A stretch of DNA of 64,000 bases from Dermanyssus gallinae (taxonomy: Eukaryota; Arthropoda; Arachnida; Mesostigmata; Dermanyssidae). Under the pieces are notes generated by a model. It had not been told where the DNA came from and made no database searches. It worked only from the letters and a program-made list of their open reading frames with translations. The first letter of the stretch is position 1. Every line of letters starts with the position of its first letter. Positions 34,441 to 45,999 of this stretch are shown piece by piece. A program made the translations under genes and the position numbers. Location of the stretch: the NCBI GenBank assembly GCA_003439945.1, contig QVRM01000484.1, forward strand, positions 310,001-374,000, in the 5' to 3' direction.

Positions 34441-35860
34441 TAATGAGAGAGCAAGAGGGATCCGAGAAAACAAAAGGGGCAGTTGGGGTAAAAGTAGACA
34501 AAGAAGAGTACACATACGAAGAAGAAGAAAAAAAAAGAAGCCGATGAAACACAGCAAAAACGAGGAATAAGAAGAAGGAAAAGAAAAGAAGAGGTCGACA
34601 AAGACACAAAGCTTGGTTTGAGTTTGTCAAGTGCGAGTGCGGGTGCATATCTACACACCTGCATGTACGTTTCAGGCGCGTTTCAAGGGAACGGGCAGTA
34701 AGAGATCAGGGCGGAGGAGAGAAAAAGACATGAAGGAAGAGAGCGTCAAATGATGCTTTATGAACAAGACGACGACGACGACAACCAAAGACGAGATGCT
34801 GCATCTGTAAATAGACAGAAACAAGCTCCTCGCTCTAGTCGCATTCAGTAACGATGCTCGCTCCTATATCACAAGATAATATTCCTATATATATCAGTAG
34901 CAGTCGTAGTTGTACTTGTACTACTACGAGTAGTAGTTTAGGCTCTTGTAGACATGTCGAGAGAAAGGAGGAGAGAGACAGACTGCAAAAGATTTTTTTG
35001 GAAACAACTAGTCGCTAGCAGTGAACCTATTAAGTGGAGGTCATAAGATAAAGAAAAAACGGGAAAGCTTACTAGCATGGTTTGCTCTGCGCCGCCCCTG
35101 CCCCCCCCCCCCTCTCGGTCGCTTAAGCAAGCCGTTTCGTTACTAGATAACTGGTTCAGCTCGTAGCTGCAGATTGTACACGTATTTCACACAAATCGTA
35201 TGAATATCATCTGGAGACAATCTGAGGACATCTGTTTATTTATTATATTGTGCAAAGAAAAACAAATATATATATATACATATATATAGTGCCATGTTGT
35301 CTATAACAAAACTGCATCACAAATGCTTATTGTATCAATAAAGTAATAGCGTCGACGATATGTAAAGCAAAATTATATACACACCTACACAGCAGTAGTG
35401 AACAAGTACATGGTGAGCTGCTACAGCGCTTCTAGAACGTCACACAATATCGTTTCAACAGTTCTATCCATACTTAGGGAGATTATAGGACATGGTTATA
35501 GGACTGCAACCCCGCTCCATTAGGAAAAATCCAGTGAAATCATCACTATATTTATGAAAACTTTGATTACAATACAATACATACTCGTTATTCAGTCTCT
35601 TCGTGCAAACCGAGAAAGATAACAGTTTTAGATACATATTTCCACGCGGTTGGCGCTGCCTTAAAGTACTCCTTAGCTGCATTACTTATTAGACACGGGT
35701 GACACCCTCAGGCGCACGAAACTGATTCGTAGACGCTGCGATGTCGTCAACTTCTACTGTCAATTTGACAACCCCATAACTATTTTTAGCGTTTTTAATT
35801 TACCTCAAATTGATTTATTTGCTCTTAAAATATCATCTGCTACGGCAATGGGAGTCCTTC
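34441..35860. other. non-coding stretch
   Basis: Purine-rich (GA) segment at 34.4-34.75 kb, poly-C run at 35099-35112 and short AT runs near 35264-35288. No gene recognised. Confidence 0.45.
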
Positions 35861-35869
35861 TGAGCAACT

Positions 35870-36793
35870 GCTGTTCTGGGAACAACCTTGTCCAGGTTAT
35901 TGATTGCCCTACGCATCAGCCTGGTGTATCCATTATCTCATCTTAATGACAGATCCTGGCACCATTGTGGTGCCTGGTCCCATCATTAGATCGGATCAAA
36001 AACCTAAGTTTTCACGCACTCTAACCTAATTGCCTGGAACGACTTCTTCTTTGATTGGTGCGACCTTGACGAGGTGTATAACAAATTCACCCAATGCTGC
36101 CGTTTCCTAATCGAACGTTTCATCTGCCCCCCTTCCGCACGGTCATCAGTAAGAAGATTGAAACCATACGTGCTTATGTATAGCGAGTCAACCGACTCAT
36201 CGCTTCATTGTCGCACTTCGAATTGTCCTGAACGACTAAACATCAACGTCAAGGATAGCAGGGTTCTGTTCCGATACGCTAATATGCGTGATCACAGGCA
36301 ATGAGGCCCTTTACACCCTGTAATCAAAATCGTCCTCTGAATCGAAGGATGAGGATAAGGCTGAGCTCCTCACATGGCATTTCTCGCCTCTGTTCAATCG
36401 TGTTCCAGTAACCAATGCATCACCCACGATAACGATACAGAATTCAATAGTCCTTCGCGGCTCACCGATCGAATTGTTGCATTTGCACACCTAATGGCGT
36501 TCCGCCGATCTTCCAAAAACTGGCCATATTTCTAGTGGAGCCTCTAAAGCTGATATTCGAGCGATATTATAAGTAATGCGTGTAATGACTCAAAAATCCC
36601 TATTTTTTAAGCACACTACTGTGACCCCAACGCATAAAGGGGGCATAAAAAACGCGTCAATAGCAACTACATCGTGTCGCAGTGCTCCGTAGCTTGCACT
36701 CCCTTTGAAAGGGTTCTAATCAGACACATTACCAGATACATGACAGCAAATAAAGGTTTCGATGCGACACTACATGGTTTTGCCAAACGCAAT
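35870..36793 (+). mobile_element. APE-type non-LTR retrotransposon relic
   Basis: Fragments of a different retroelement (Jockey/CR1/L2-like) occur in order. The endonuclease C-terminus reads NLVQVIDCPTHQPG then TDPGTIVVPGPIIRSDQKP, where the normally invariant SDH is SDQ. Next is a linker LIAWNDFFFDWCDLDEVYNKF at about 36029-36090, then DEDKAELLTWHFSPLFN at about 36351-36410, and an RT start NYIVSQCSVACTPFERVLI from 36665. Frameshifts and stops lie between the fragments. The RT palm is missing. It is unrelated to the copies at 0.6-8.9 kb. Confidence 0.7.
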
Positions 36794-37435
36794 TAATATT
36801 ATGAACTAGTAGAGCTTAAATATCATAGAAATATTAATATCTAATACTGATTGATTGATTTATTACTTGTTTGACATGTACACCTAAATACACACGTTAT
36901 TAGAGCGGCAACATTCTGCGGTGTGTTTGAGTTGAGCAGCGTGCCGATGCGGATTCATCTAAGTGAAAACAACAGGCGTCCAATAAGGCAAAAAACGGGC
37001 GGAGTTTACAGCAACACAACACGCACCCTTGCGATCGAAAAAGACTACTATGATTGGTCGATGTGACACCTCGAAGCGCGACGACATAAATAAGTGATCG
37101 TCACTATGAAACCTAGAAGGTCCCCATGAAGGAAGGCTCCGCCAGAGGACCGCCTCAACCACATTTGCTTTGTACTAGCTTTACACCTAAAATGTTCAAT
37201 CCATCTGCCTACCCTTTTACAGCAGAGTACATATACATATAGCTACGGGCCGGCCCATTAATAGAGGGACCGAGACACATTGAAAAACGTGCCTCGGAGT
37301 AGAGCATGGTACGTATGCAGTTGGCCGCACAACTGTAGGTTGGGCCGCCTCTCAGGTCAATCTCTCTCTCTCAGCGGAACCGTCTAACAAGTTTCACTGC
37401 GATTTCCCTCTGTGTTTGAACATTCCAGGTGTGTT
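36794..37435. other. non-coding stretch
   Basis: Nothing recognised; a short CT run at 37361-37373. Confidence 0.45.
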
Positions 37436-37522
37436 CCTGCTGCTACTGTTGTAGTTGTTGTTGCTGCATACGGTATACAGTGTATCGGTCGCGTGCAAAT
37501 ACGCGCCATAGCTAGTTCGTGA

Positions 37523-37557
37523 TCAGTCATCTTCCCGTCGATGTTTGTCTACTCGTG
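37523..37557 (+). promoter_or_regulatory. possible initiator-type core promoter
   Basis: TCAGTC at 37523-37528 fits the arthropod initiator with +1 at A37525. CTCGTG at +28 to +33 is a partial match to the downstream promoter element. No TATA box is seen. It precedes a sequence that looks like a 5' UTR ending at ATG 38190. This is motif evidence only. Confidence 0.3.
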
Positions 37558-38233
37558 GAGCGTTCTCGTCGTCGTTCGACACAACATCGACGACGACAAC
37601 AACAACAACAACAACAACCGGTCGTCGGCGTCCGAGGAGTAGCAACAACAATAAGAACAACAACAACAGCAATCGCTGAACCACATTAGCTAGCAGCAAC
37701 AACAACAACAACAACAACAACCAGAACCGAAGCAGCTAGCCCCCCTCCGTGCCGGTGCTACAACCCGCTGTTGCGCGGAGCCCCCCGACGGCCAACGAGC
37801 CACGCATACGTGCTAGTAGTAGTAAATGGCATTTGTGTCGGTCGGAACATCGGGGAGCGGCGCATCCTCTTCATTCAGAGTCGGGTCCGGTTTACGTCGT
37901 TGCCAACTGGTGGCCATCGCTATCATCGCGTGTTGCTGAGCTGCTGGAGCATCGCCTACACGAGAAGCGCTAATTGATCGACAAATTATTAATTCGTCTG
38001 TCTGAATTGGGTCAGCGTCGTAGTGTACGTATATAGCCTCGCGGTCATCGGACGGCCTGATATCATAACCGGCATCAACATCATCTTCTCTATCAAAGCA
38101 GAAGAAAGAAAGCAGACAGTGAAGGAGAAAGAGAGAAATAAGAAGAAGACGAAGAAGAAGAAGAAATTAGTAACAATACAGCAGTCAAGATGAGGTCACC
38201 CCAACAGACTCCAATCACCCAGGAGGCGATAGG
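37525..38233 (+). CDS. possible first exon: long 5' UTR plus start of a coding frame
   Basis: The candidate exon would run from the initiator at 37525 to a splice donor GTAAGT at 38234-38239, the full +1 to +6 consensus. Within it, ATG 38190-38192 (context GTCAAGATGA) opens a frame of 14 codons plus two bases (starts MRSPQQTPITQEAI) up to the donor. In-frame TAA 38139-38141 lies just upstream, so this is the first ATG of the frame. Without splicing the frame stops at once at the TAA that overlaps the donor. A CAA array (37581-37728) and a GAA-rich patch (38100-38165) lie in the presumed UTR. No downstream exon is recognised in the window, so the gene's identity is unknown. Confidence 0.35.
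37581..37728. repeat. (CAA)n trinucleotide array
   Basis: Interrupted CAA/CGA units, about 150 bp, within the possible 5' UTR. Confidence 0.85.
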
Positions 38234-39168
38234 GTAAGTTTAATGCTACAACTGTCCTAAAGGACCCAGTAGTTACGCAGTTTTCTTCCTCAGCTCAAAG
38301 TACATACAGGCTTTTTATCATTTGTATGTACTATAGTTTCAGTACCTCTCACCGTTACAATGCACCGTCGCGTTCGTAAAAACGGGTAATCCTTTACCAG
38401 AAGACGTGGTACTTAAAGGGGTGCAACATGACTTGTATAACGTTCTGCTTTTTATTGTATTGCTTTGGCACATAACAGAAAGGCGCGGCTACTTTCAGAA
38501 TGGATTCCATTAAGGGAGTTTTCCACTTCGGGGCAGTTTCGCTGCGGGTATGCTGTATTTCAGTAGTAAACGGCGCTTTAACTGATATTAGTTTATGGTC
38601 ATAAATTAATACCGTAATGAACCGTCCACAGAAGCGTGTGCGTTCAGTTAAAGGTGCGTTCAGATTTGGTTCCCCATACAGTTTCCCATACTAAGCAAAC
38701 GCGGTATTTTATGTTTAAAGCTTTTCTCCAGCAAAGGGTGCAACGCTGTGGAATCTGGGCACAGAAATTCTGCGATATGCAGCCCTAAAATCTGGAGGAA
38801 TGTGAGAGGAAATGGTTTAAGGAATTTTGTAACTGGAAACTTAAACTTTAAAGGCGCGGGGAGGCTGGCTCGCTATAGGCGATGGGCACTAATCAACGTA
38901 CGACTCGGATGTGTGCACATCCACACAGTTCAAGAAATTCCGAAAATTGGCGGCGTGTCGCTTGATAGCCCCGTGGTACACTTTTTTCGTTTGTAAAGAG
39001 AAGTACGCAATTAAGTACGCCAAGCATCGTGGGATTCAAGTAACACTGACCATGAACAAAGCCCATGTTTTTGTGCCGCAGGATCACCGTTTACGTTACT
39101 CATCAAGCGTGGTACTTCTTAAGAGAAACTGGATGTGCAAGTAGAACAAATATATGGGCCCCACACGA

Positions 39169-39636
39169 GCTTAGCTGCAGCGTTTAGATACGTGCGACTT
39201 AGTGCTTGGAACAGACAAACAGCATCTTCTAGCAAAAGAAGATGATTATCATAGGCGAAAAGATGATAGTTTTTTTAATAATGCGATGCTGCGGCTAATG
39301 GTGGATGCTGTTAAAGAAACAGCAATTGTGTCACAAAAAAAAGGTCCCTTCTTTTTGACAATTACTCGTCTGTGCAAAAGTTACGTTAAGGTAGTTCAAC
39401 AAAGTGGTACACATAATATGTCGAAAAGACATCTAATGCAGAGAGAAATTTTGTCTTACATTTTTTGCATGGAACATAAATATTTTTACACATTGCAAAC
39501 AACATATATATATATATTGTGGAGTATGGCCACCATCGTAGGTGGGCAGGAGTGTATTGTGTATGAGCGCTGCTCGAGACAGACTCTGGCTGTTCTCGTC
39601 GGCAGGTTGCTCTTGCTTCACCGAACAATCGGTTAG
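39169..39636 (+). CDS. open frame without clear start, unknown
   Basis: The frame is open for about 155 codons after a TAG near 39166. It lacks an ATG near its beginning. The middle part is complex (motifs KEDDYHRRKDDSFFNNAM and QKKGPFFLTITRLCKSYVKV). Toward the end it crosses an AT run and degrades in character. I recognise no family; a decayed transposon frame is possible. Confidence 0.15.
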
Positions 39637-40059
39637 AAGCTAACTTAGAACGCGATCTGCTACTATCGTCTACTGAGCGACCACGACAACAACAACAACA
39701 ATAACGCACACTAACGACCCGGCTGACGCCTAAACATGTTTCTGCCGTTTCTGCCGAGCGCGGGACCAAGTTGAACGCAACCCTTCTAGTGTTCCTGCAC
39801 CGTTCACGGATGTCTGCGGACGACGGCTGAGGGCCGCCACACGAAGTGCGGCTCGTGATGATGTTGAACTGATTCACGCCTTCGAACGTGAAGAACAAAC
39901 GGCGATTCTGCTGCTGCAGCTGCTGCTGCTGATGTTGCTGCAGCTGCTTCTGTTCCTGCTGATGGTGAACAGAAGCGCTATGATCACCCACCCATCCATC
40001 CACCCCGGCCCACGTCAGACTGCTAGCTGGGTGGGCTAATACAACACGTAGGCAACGCG

Positions 40060-40305
40060 TTAGGCGAGCGCGAAACGACACGCACGTTTATTGCTCGACG
40101 CATCACGTTGAGCATTTACGGCATCCACATTCAGCGACGAGCTCAGTTGGCAGACGAAGAGGCGGTGAGGGGAGTCTGGGGGGTTCGCGTGTGTTTGTGT
40201 CTCTGTGATTATGAGCCAAAAAGCCCCAGGTGGTCGAGAGTGGGCGACAACATGATATAGAAGAATAGCCGCGACGACAAGGATGAACAGCCCATTGTGT
40301 GTCAT
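40060..40305 (-). CDS. small open frame with signal-peptide-like start
   Basis: ATG at 40305-40303 on the minus strand sits in a strong context (GGCAAAATG) and opens an 81-codon frame. It starts MTHNGLFILVVAAILLYHVVA, a short n-region plus a hydrophobic core, followed by a polar tail with two cysteines. A different frame of the same strand nearby (to 40103) ends LVAECGCRKCST, resembling the end of cystine-knot secreted proteins, but no splice site convincingly joins the two. Most likely chance or an unrecognised secreted peptide. No family is recognised. Confidence 0.22.
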   Translation of the reverse strand: MTHNGLFILVVAAILLYHVVAHSRPPGAFWLIITETQTHANPPDSPHRLFVCQLSSSLNVDAVNAQRDASSNKRACRFALA

Positions 40306-41204
40306 TTTGCCTTCTCGATTCACGACAGAGAGCATGTCTCGAGGCACGCAACGGAGTACGACTGAAGTTGGAATCCAAATGGGTTAGCTTCGCGGGCGCC
40401 TTCTCTTTTGGTCGCGGGCTTCGAGTTGGGTCAATTCGAGGGAAGCTGGGATGCAGTGAAGCCCCCCCTCGTAGCCGCCTTGTTGGGGGATTCTCTGGCA
40501 ACGCGCCTCGCAAGCATAATATTCATTATTTCAAGTCTTGCAATACATTTTTTAGAAGTTTTATTTGGCTTTTACGACCTTTTATTGTCACGTCGAAGAA
40601 GCGGTCAAGAAGATACAACTTTCGCTAGTAAGCGTGATCGTTGTTCTTAAATAAAGCTGACAGCGACGGAAGGTTTACAGCTTTCGGCTGGATATCATAT
40701 CGGGTTTTTTGGAATCTTCTTTAAACGCCTTCAGTCATATCTATGCGTTGGCACAAGTAAAAGTGGCAAGGGTTTCAGACCTGTGAGCAGTATAAATGTC
40801 TGGATAACCCAATGGCTTTATGCAGACGAATGGACACATTTAAATCATTGATGATGACACAACGGAATGGCATGCCCAAAAGTACAGGTGTTGATTTGAC
40901 TAGGTTTCTTCGGAATATGCAGAAAACTTTAAGAGCTTTGAGGTACTCATTGGTTGAACTTTGATACAAAATCATGAGCGCAAAGACAAGCGACTACGGT
41001 TGTGTGAAACACCTCAAAGTCCATGGCTAGTTCGTGCGTAATCACTCCGGGATTCTGTTTCACAGTTTCGCGCTAAGCAGTCTTCCTCGAACGTAGTATG
41101 CCTTCCATGACGGGGTTTATCCAGAAGGCGTAAGCTGCCGGAACGGAACTTGGCTTGGAATGGAATTTGCGGAATTGTAACACAAGACTTTTGAAATGCT
41201 GTCT

Positions 41205-41261
41205 TGCCGAATACGCTCATATATGCCGAATACGCTCATATATGCCGAATACGCGCATATA
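41205..41261 (+). repeat. 19-bp tandem repeat, three copies
   Basis: Three head-to-tail units TGCCGAATACGCTCATATA, the last with one T-to-G change. Confidence 0.9.
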
Positions 41262-41477
41262 TGCTATTGCCATATATATTTAATTATTAATAATACGTTT
41301 ATACACTGCGTGCAATTGGTAACGGCTTGATTTAACAACGTCTTTAGCATGTTTAGAATGTCAACGGGGAGCTAAATCAAATCGTCGCGTGCAATCGGGT
41401 CAGCGTTTGGACACCTCGTTGTTGATCATCTCGTAGGGTCGTTGGGTCCTTCCGTTCGCTTTCTTCGGTGGACCTGG

Positions 41478-41480
<3 letters not shown>

Positions 41481-41541
<61 letters not shown>
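41481..41541. repeat. (AT)n joined to (AG)n
   Basis: About fifteen AT units pass directly into about fifteen AG units, followed by GA-rich sequence. Confidence 0.95.
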
Positions 41542-41543
<2 letters not shown>

Positions 41544-41804
41544 AGGGAGGGAGAGAAAAGAAATAGGTATATAACATACATTTTTCCCTTTCTCTCTTTT
41601 TGTATTTCGGTTTCTCACTACGTCTCAATGTATCTGTTCATATTTCGGCACTGCACCCCCTTCCCCTATTGCGTTCACAGCTTCTCGCTGTGTTCTTCTT
41701 GGTTGCGCTAGCTTCGTGCTGCGATCGTCACATCGGGGTGGCGAGATGCGTGCGCAGCCTCGTTTATTCGGGCGCGTTCGGCCACATGACACGGAATTTT
41801 GCAT

Positions 41805-44400
41805 CGTCATAGCAGCAGCAGCAACAGTCACAACAGCAACACGAACTGCAGTAATAAGAACATTAACAGCAACAACAACAACATAAATAGCGGTAACAAG
41901 AACATTTGTAGCAACACCAGCAACAACAACAACAACAACAGCAGCAAGAACAACAGTAAAAACAACAACGGTGAAAGCAACAGCGACAATAATAACAACA
42001 ACAGCGACAACAACAACAGCAACAACAACAACAGCAATGACAACAACAACAACAACACGGCAGCGGCGACAACGTGGATGGTTTCCGAGATGCCTCAAAT
42101 CATGCAGCCAGCCGTTTGCAGTTTGGAACGAAGGCGGAAGACAGTTGGAATGGAAGGAAGTAAACAAGCACGAAACATCAACGGCAACGAACGCGCTTGA
42201 AACGAAGACGACGCAGCATCCCGCACGGGGCCACGGCGGAATCAACAGCAGAATCGTTTCTCTCGTCGTCAGCGTCGTCGTCGTCGTCGTCGCGGTGTTC
42301 AACGTCTTCGTCGAACTTGCATCGCCGAATGAGTCTGCGCGGGCAGCGGCGTCGGCAGCAATTGATCCGCCGTGGACCTTTCCGTTCGTCAGCAGTTCTA
42401 TCTATCTATCTATCTAAACACGAGGAGAAGGGAGGAACAGGGGGCGGTGGGAGGGGAAGAAGGCGGCAGCGGGAGGGAAAGGGGGCAGAACCGGGGGGGG
42501 ACTAGGGAGAAGTGTTTTCCGATTTCCTTCGTGTGCGCGCGCTTGTCGACTGGCTCGTCGTTCGGCGGTCGGTCATTGCTGGACGGCCGTGGCAGCCCCC
42601 ACAGTAGTGCTGCTGCTGCTGCTGCGGCGGGTGATGCTGCGGGGGGTAATGCTGCGGGGAGTAATGCCGGTGATGCTGGTGATGATGCTGAGGGCTGGCC
42701 GGCGGGCCGTTGTTCGGTCGCTGGCCGAAGTTCGCCGTGTTGCCGCGCCGAATAGCAACAACGCTGAGTCGTCGCAGGTTGGCTGGCTGGCTGGCTGGCT
42801 GATCATCTTCATCATGACCGACTTGGTCACCACTACGCTGCTCCTGCTGCTGTTGCTGCTACGACTACTAACTACTACGACGACGACGACGACGACCGAG
42901 TGGTGCTTCGTCGTGGAGCTCCGCCTGTGAAGTCCGTTAGCTCGGCTCGCCAGAAACGCCGGCAACAACACGGCGACCGCGACAACGACGGTGATGATGA
43001 TGATAATGATGATGATGCTGATAATAAAGCCGATGTTAATGATGACGCTGATATTGATGATGGTGATGACAATGATGATCATGATGATAAAGATGATGAC
43101 AATGATAATGATGATGGTGATGACGATGAAGTGTGACGCTTCTACCATTCCGGATCAAAGAGAAGAGGAAGAAGAAAAACACCATCATCATCATCATCTC
43201 CATCATCATCGTCATAGCCATCACCATCATCATTATGATGGCAAAGCGGGTCAAATCGCCCGATGACATTCAACTGCGCACGAGGGAAGAATACTTACTA
43301 CTTACTACTGCTACTATTACTACTAGTCTTCGATGAGGAGATGACGACTATCTCCACCACCAGCCGACCACGTCGACGAAGGCTTCTGCTGCTGCAACAG
43401 CAGTTACAGCTGGGTATCCTCGGTATGCGGCCCTCCGGCACGCAGACTGCCGAGATGAAACTCTGGACTGGAAGCAGCAGAGTCCTCCTCAATTCGTCCC
43501 CACAACCATCACAGGTAACCAGCTACGTAACTAGCTCGCCGACGCAGATAGAAACAGACTGTTCTCCGTTGTCTCACCGTCACCACCATGATCAACATCA
43601 TCATCATCATCATCATTACCACCACCACCACCACTATCACAACCATCAGCACCGTAATCATGAATATTATGCTTCATCATCATCATCATCATCATCGTCG
43701 TCGTCATCATCGAATGTCGTGCTCGTCGAGCTACTTATACTACCACAAGCAGCGGCAGTGGCACACCGATGAAAGGGGAAGGTGGAAAAACGGGAGGCAA
43801 CGTTAAATTCAATCTCCACTGCATCTCAGTCTGCAGTGTGAAGAGGAAAATGTGTGAAGATGGCCAATCGACCGACATAGATGCGCACATGTGTACGTGT
43901 ACATACATACATACATACATACAATCACTCACACACACACACAGATGCATTTACACATACACACAAATAGGCAAGCAGAGAGGCGTATCACATCTACCAG
44001 TATCATGCTAATTTTCGGTAGACGACAGATCATAGCACACAGCAGCAACGACAACCACAACAACAACGACAACGACCACAACAAGGCCTCGCTGACGTCG
44101 CGCTGTAAACAGGGCTCACAAATGCAGATACCAACGCATTATCAATGTTGTCGTCGTCGTTGTTGTTTTTATTGTTGATCTTGTTGCTGTTGTCGTCGTC
44201 GCTGTTGCTTTCACTGTTGTTGCTGCTGTTGTTGTTAGCAGATGGACGTGGATAGACTACAACGTACGCTTCGAAAGGCAGCTTCAGTTTCTTCAACTGC
44301 CAACAGTTGTTAAAGTTGTTGCTGCTGCTGCTGTTGTTGTTGTCGTCGTCGTAGTCGTCTTCGATGTCGACGTCTCGCAGCAGCAGCAGCAGCAGCAACG
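41805..44400. repeat. dense trinucleotide-repeat block
   Basis: CAA/CAG array at 41810-42058 (about 250 bp), CGT at 42.26-42.29 kb, TCTA run at 42397-42415, GGCT run at 42.78 kb, CGA at 42.88 kb, GAT at 43000-43130, CAT at 43178-43240 and 43585-43710, CATA at 43908-43921, TTG/CTG at 44.14-44.4 kb. In the GAT array substitutions hit all codon positions, so the acidic open frame over it is not under coding constraint. Confidence 0.8.
43338..43514 (+). CDS. possible internal coding exon
   Basis: One frame is open from 43337 to 43531 and reads DDYLHHQPTTSTKAS, an Ala/Thr linker, then GYPRYAALRHADCRDETLDW and QQSPPQFVPTTIT, a complex and protein-like composition in the middle of simple repeats. 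A pyrimidine-containing tract and AG at 43336-43337 could be an acceptor, and CACAG/GTAACC at 43514-43515 a donor. A second frame is also open here, which weakens the case. There is no ATG in the frame. I do not recognise the protein. Confidence 0.22.
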
Positions 44401-44641
44401 GAATATTGCCAGTTTGAAGCTAAAGTGTCTGCACGGCAATGGCATTCATCTGGCTGGCCATTCATTTATTCATTCATAGACTGAAGAAGATCTGGGTCAT
44501 TTGCCTGTATACACGACGTCGCCGTGGCCGGTCGGCCAATCCTTCATTGATTCGGTCGGTCGCGTTTCCAACATGCGTCCGCATGTGCGGAAGAAAAACA
44601 TTGGAACGTTCTGCTCGGCGCCGACTCGAATACCGCCTAAG

Positions 44642-44682
<41 letters not shown>

Positions 44683-45870
44683 GGTTAGTCGGCCTAGATT
44701 GAAACGAATCGTTTCCGTTTTCGGTTGTATGACGGCGGCTTCTGTGTTCAAGCACGTGGCACATACTTGGTACAAACTACAAACTTCAGCGCAGTTATCA
44801 CTTACTGCTTCGAGACGAGTCGACGACCGCAGGGATGCACCTCGTGCTCAACTAGTGTTGTTGATGACTTGGGTCGGTTCAGGGGGTTGCGGGGGGAGGG
44901 TTACAGTTACAGTTCGCTCAGAGCGGCGGTACACGGCGGTCATAGGCGGAGTATCTGTCCGCCGATATCTGTCGATTTCTTCGGTTACCCAGCGTGCGAC
45001 GACGACGTGACCAAGTATCTATTTCTAGGAAGCTCTGAAGTACGTTGATTCATTGACATCGGGCTGGGATTGGGGTCGTTCGATTGGTACTGTTATGTTG
45101 TCGGTGATGATGTCGTCGTCGCCGTCCGTATGACGTCGACACACAGCGCCTCGCCGCTCGAAGTAATGCGAAAAACCGGCGTAGGCCGGTTTGGTCATGG
45201 CTCATATATGTTAAATCGTAACTTACGTGGTATTTAGTGGCCATCCATTCCCTATCATTAATAATCGATGAAACATTCACTACAGAAAGTCATTGTACGC
45301 AAGTATAATTTACTCAGACTAGAGTCATTCAACTGAACATCTGATGAATTACTAATTGGTTTATTAATACCGTTTGTTGAGTAAAAAATACACATGATTG
45401 CATACGCAAGTGTAACTCGGATTTTCATTGATTAGCTGAATGGGTGGTGAGTTATTAACTGCTTCATTAGTTCCCATTGTTGGGAAAAATATACAATTCA
45501 TAAACCGTCATTTAGAACTGGTACATCATCTTGTTGCTTCATTGATCATTGGGCTCTCAATAAGATGGCTGGACAACACCTAACTTCTTGGAATCTGCCA
45601 CGTAGTCGTAACCGGATTGGCATGCCACCGTCGATCCATAAAAACCTTCGTGGCTAGGGAGAACATGGTGATTTCCGCTCGAGCTGAGAGAGAAGAGCGA
45701 AGCAAAACGCCGTCGCTAAACCCCTAGATAGAGACCTTTTTTTAGCTTAGACAGAAACATACATTTTTTATGGTTATACATATACGGCATCTAGTAAACG
45801 TGGTTTTTTTTAAAGATTTTTCGTAAGGCAATTGCCTGTGTACGGTTTTTCATGTCATGGCTAATTTTAA
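44401..45870. other. non-coding stretch
   Basis: Contains (AT)n at 44646-44679 and a perfect small hairpin at 45173-45192 (8-bp arms AAACCGGC, loop GTAG). No gene recognised. Confidence 0.5.
44646..44679. repeat. (AT)n microsatellite
   Basis: Pure AT run. Confidence 0.9.
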
Positions 45871-45879
45871 TCCACTCCG

Positions 45880-45999
45880 GCATTTACCTTGTCTAAATTG
45901 GAAACCATGCAAACCAATTTAAGAGTGGCCGGTCTGGGTCTCGAACCCAGTTCTCCCGAAGGCAAGGCAAAGGCTTTGCCACTAAGCCATCTTGCTCGG
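45880..45999 (-). mobile_element. tRNA-derived SINE relic, family C
   Basis: Minus-strand tRNA-like head: box A TGGCTTAGTGGC (complement of about 45979-45989), a perfect four-pair D-stem (GGCT/AGCC), and a perfect five-pair T-stem CTGGG/CCCAG around TTCGAGA (45935-45949). The acceptor arms do not pair, so it is not a functional tRNA. The non-tRNA part lies to the left. No duplication found. Confidence 0.6.

Larger units (their letters stand above)
38234..41204. other. mostly non-coding stretch with two doubtful open frames
   Basis: If the exon ending at 38233 is real this is intron. It holds the doubtful frames entered separately at 39169-39636 (+) and 40060-40305 (-), and a 230-codon minus-strand frame without a starting ATG (39386-40081) that spans a CAG array. 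Confidence 0.4.

Noticed and set aside
39386..40081. 231-codon minus-strand frame
   Set aside because: No ATG near the start, crosses a CAG array, no recognisable domain; more likely a chance long frame.
45173..45192. Perfect 8-bp hairpin resembling a rho-independent terminator
   Set aside because: The sequence is eukaryotic and the hairpin has no gene beside it.
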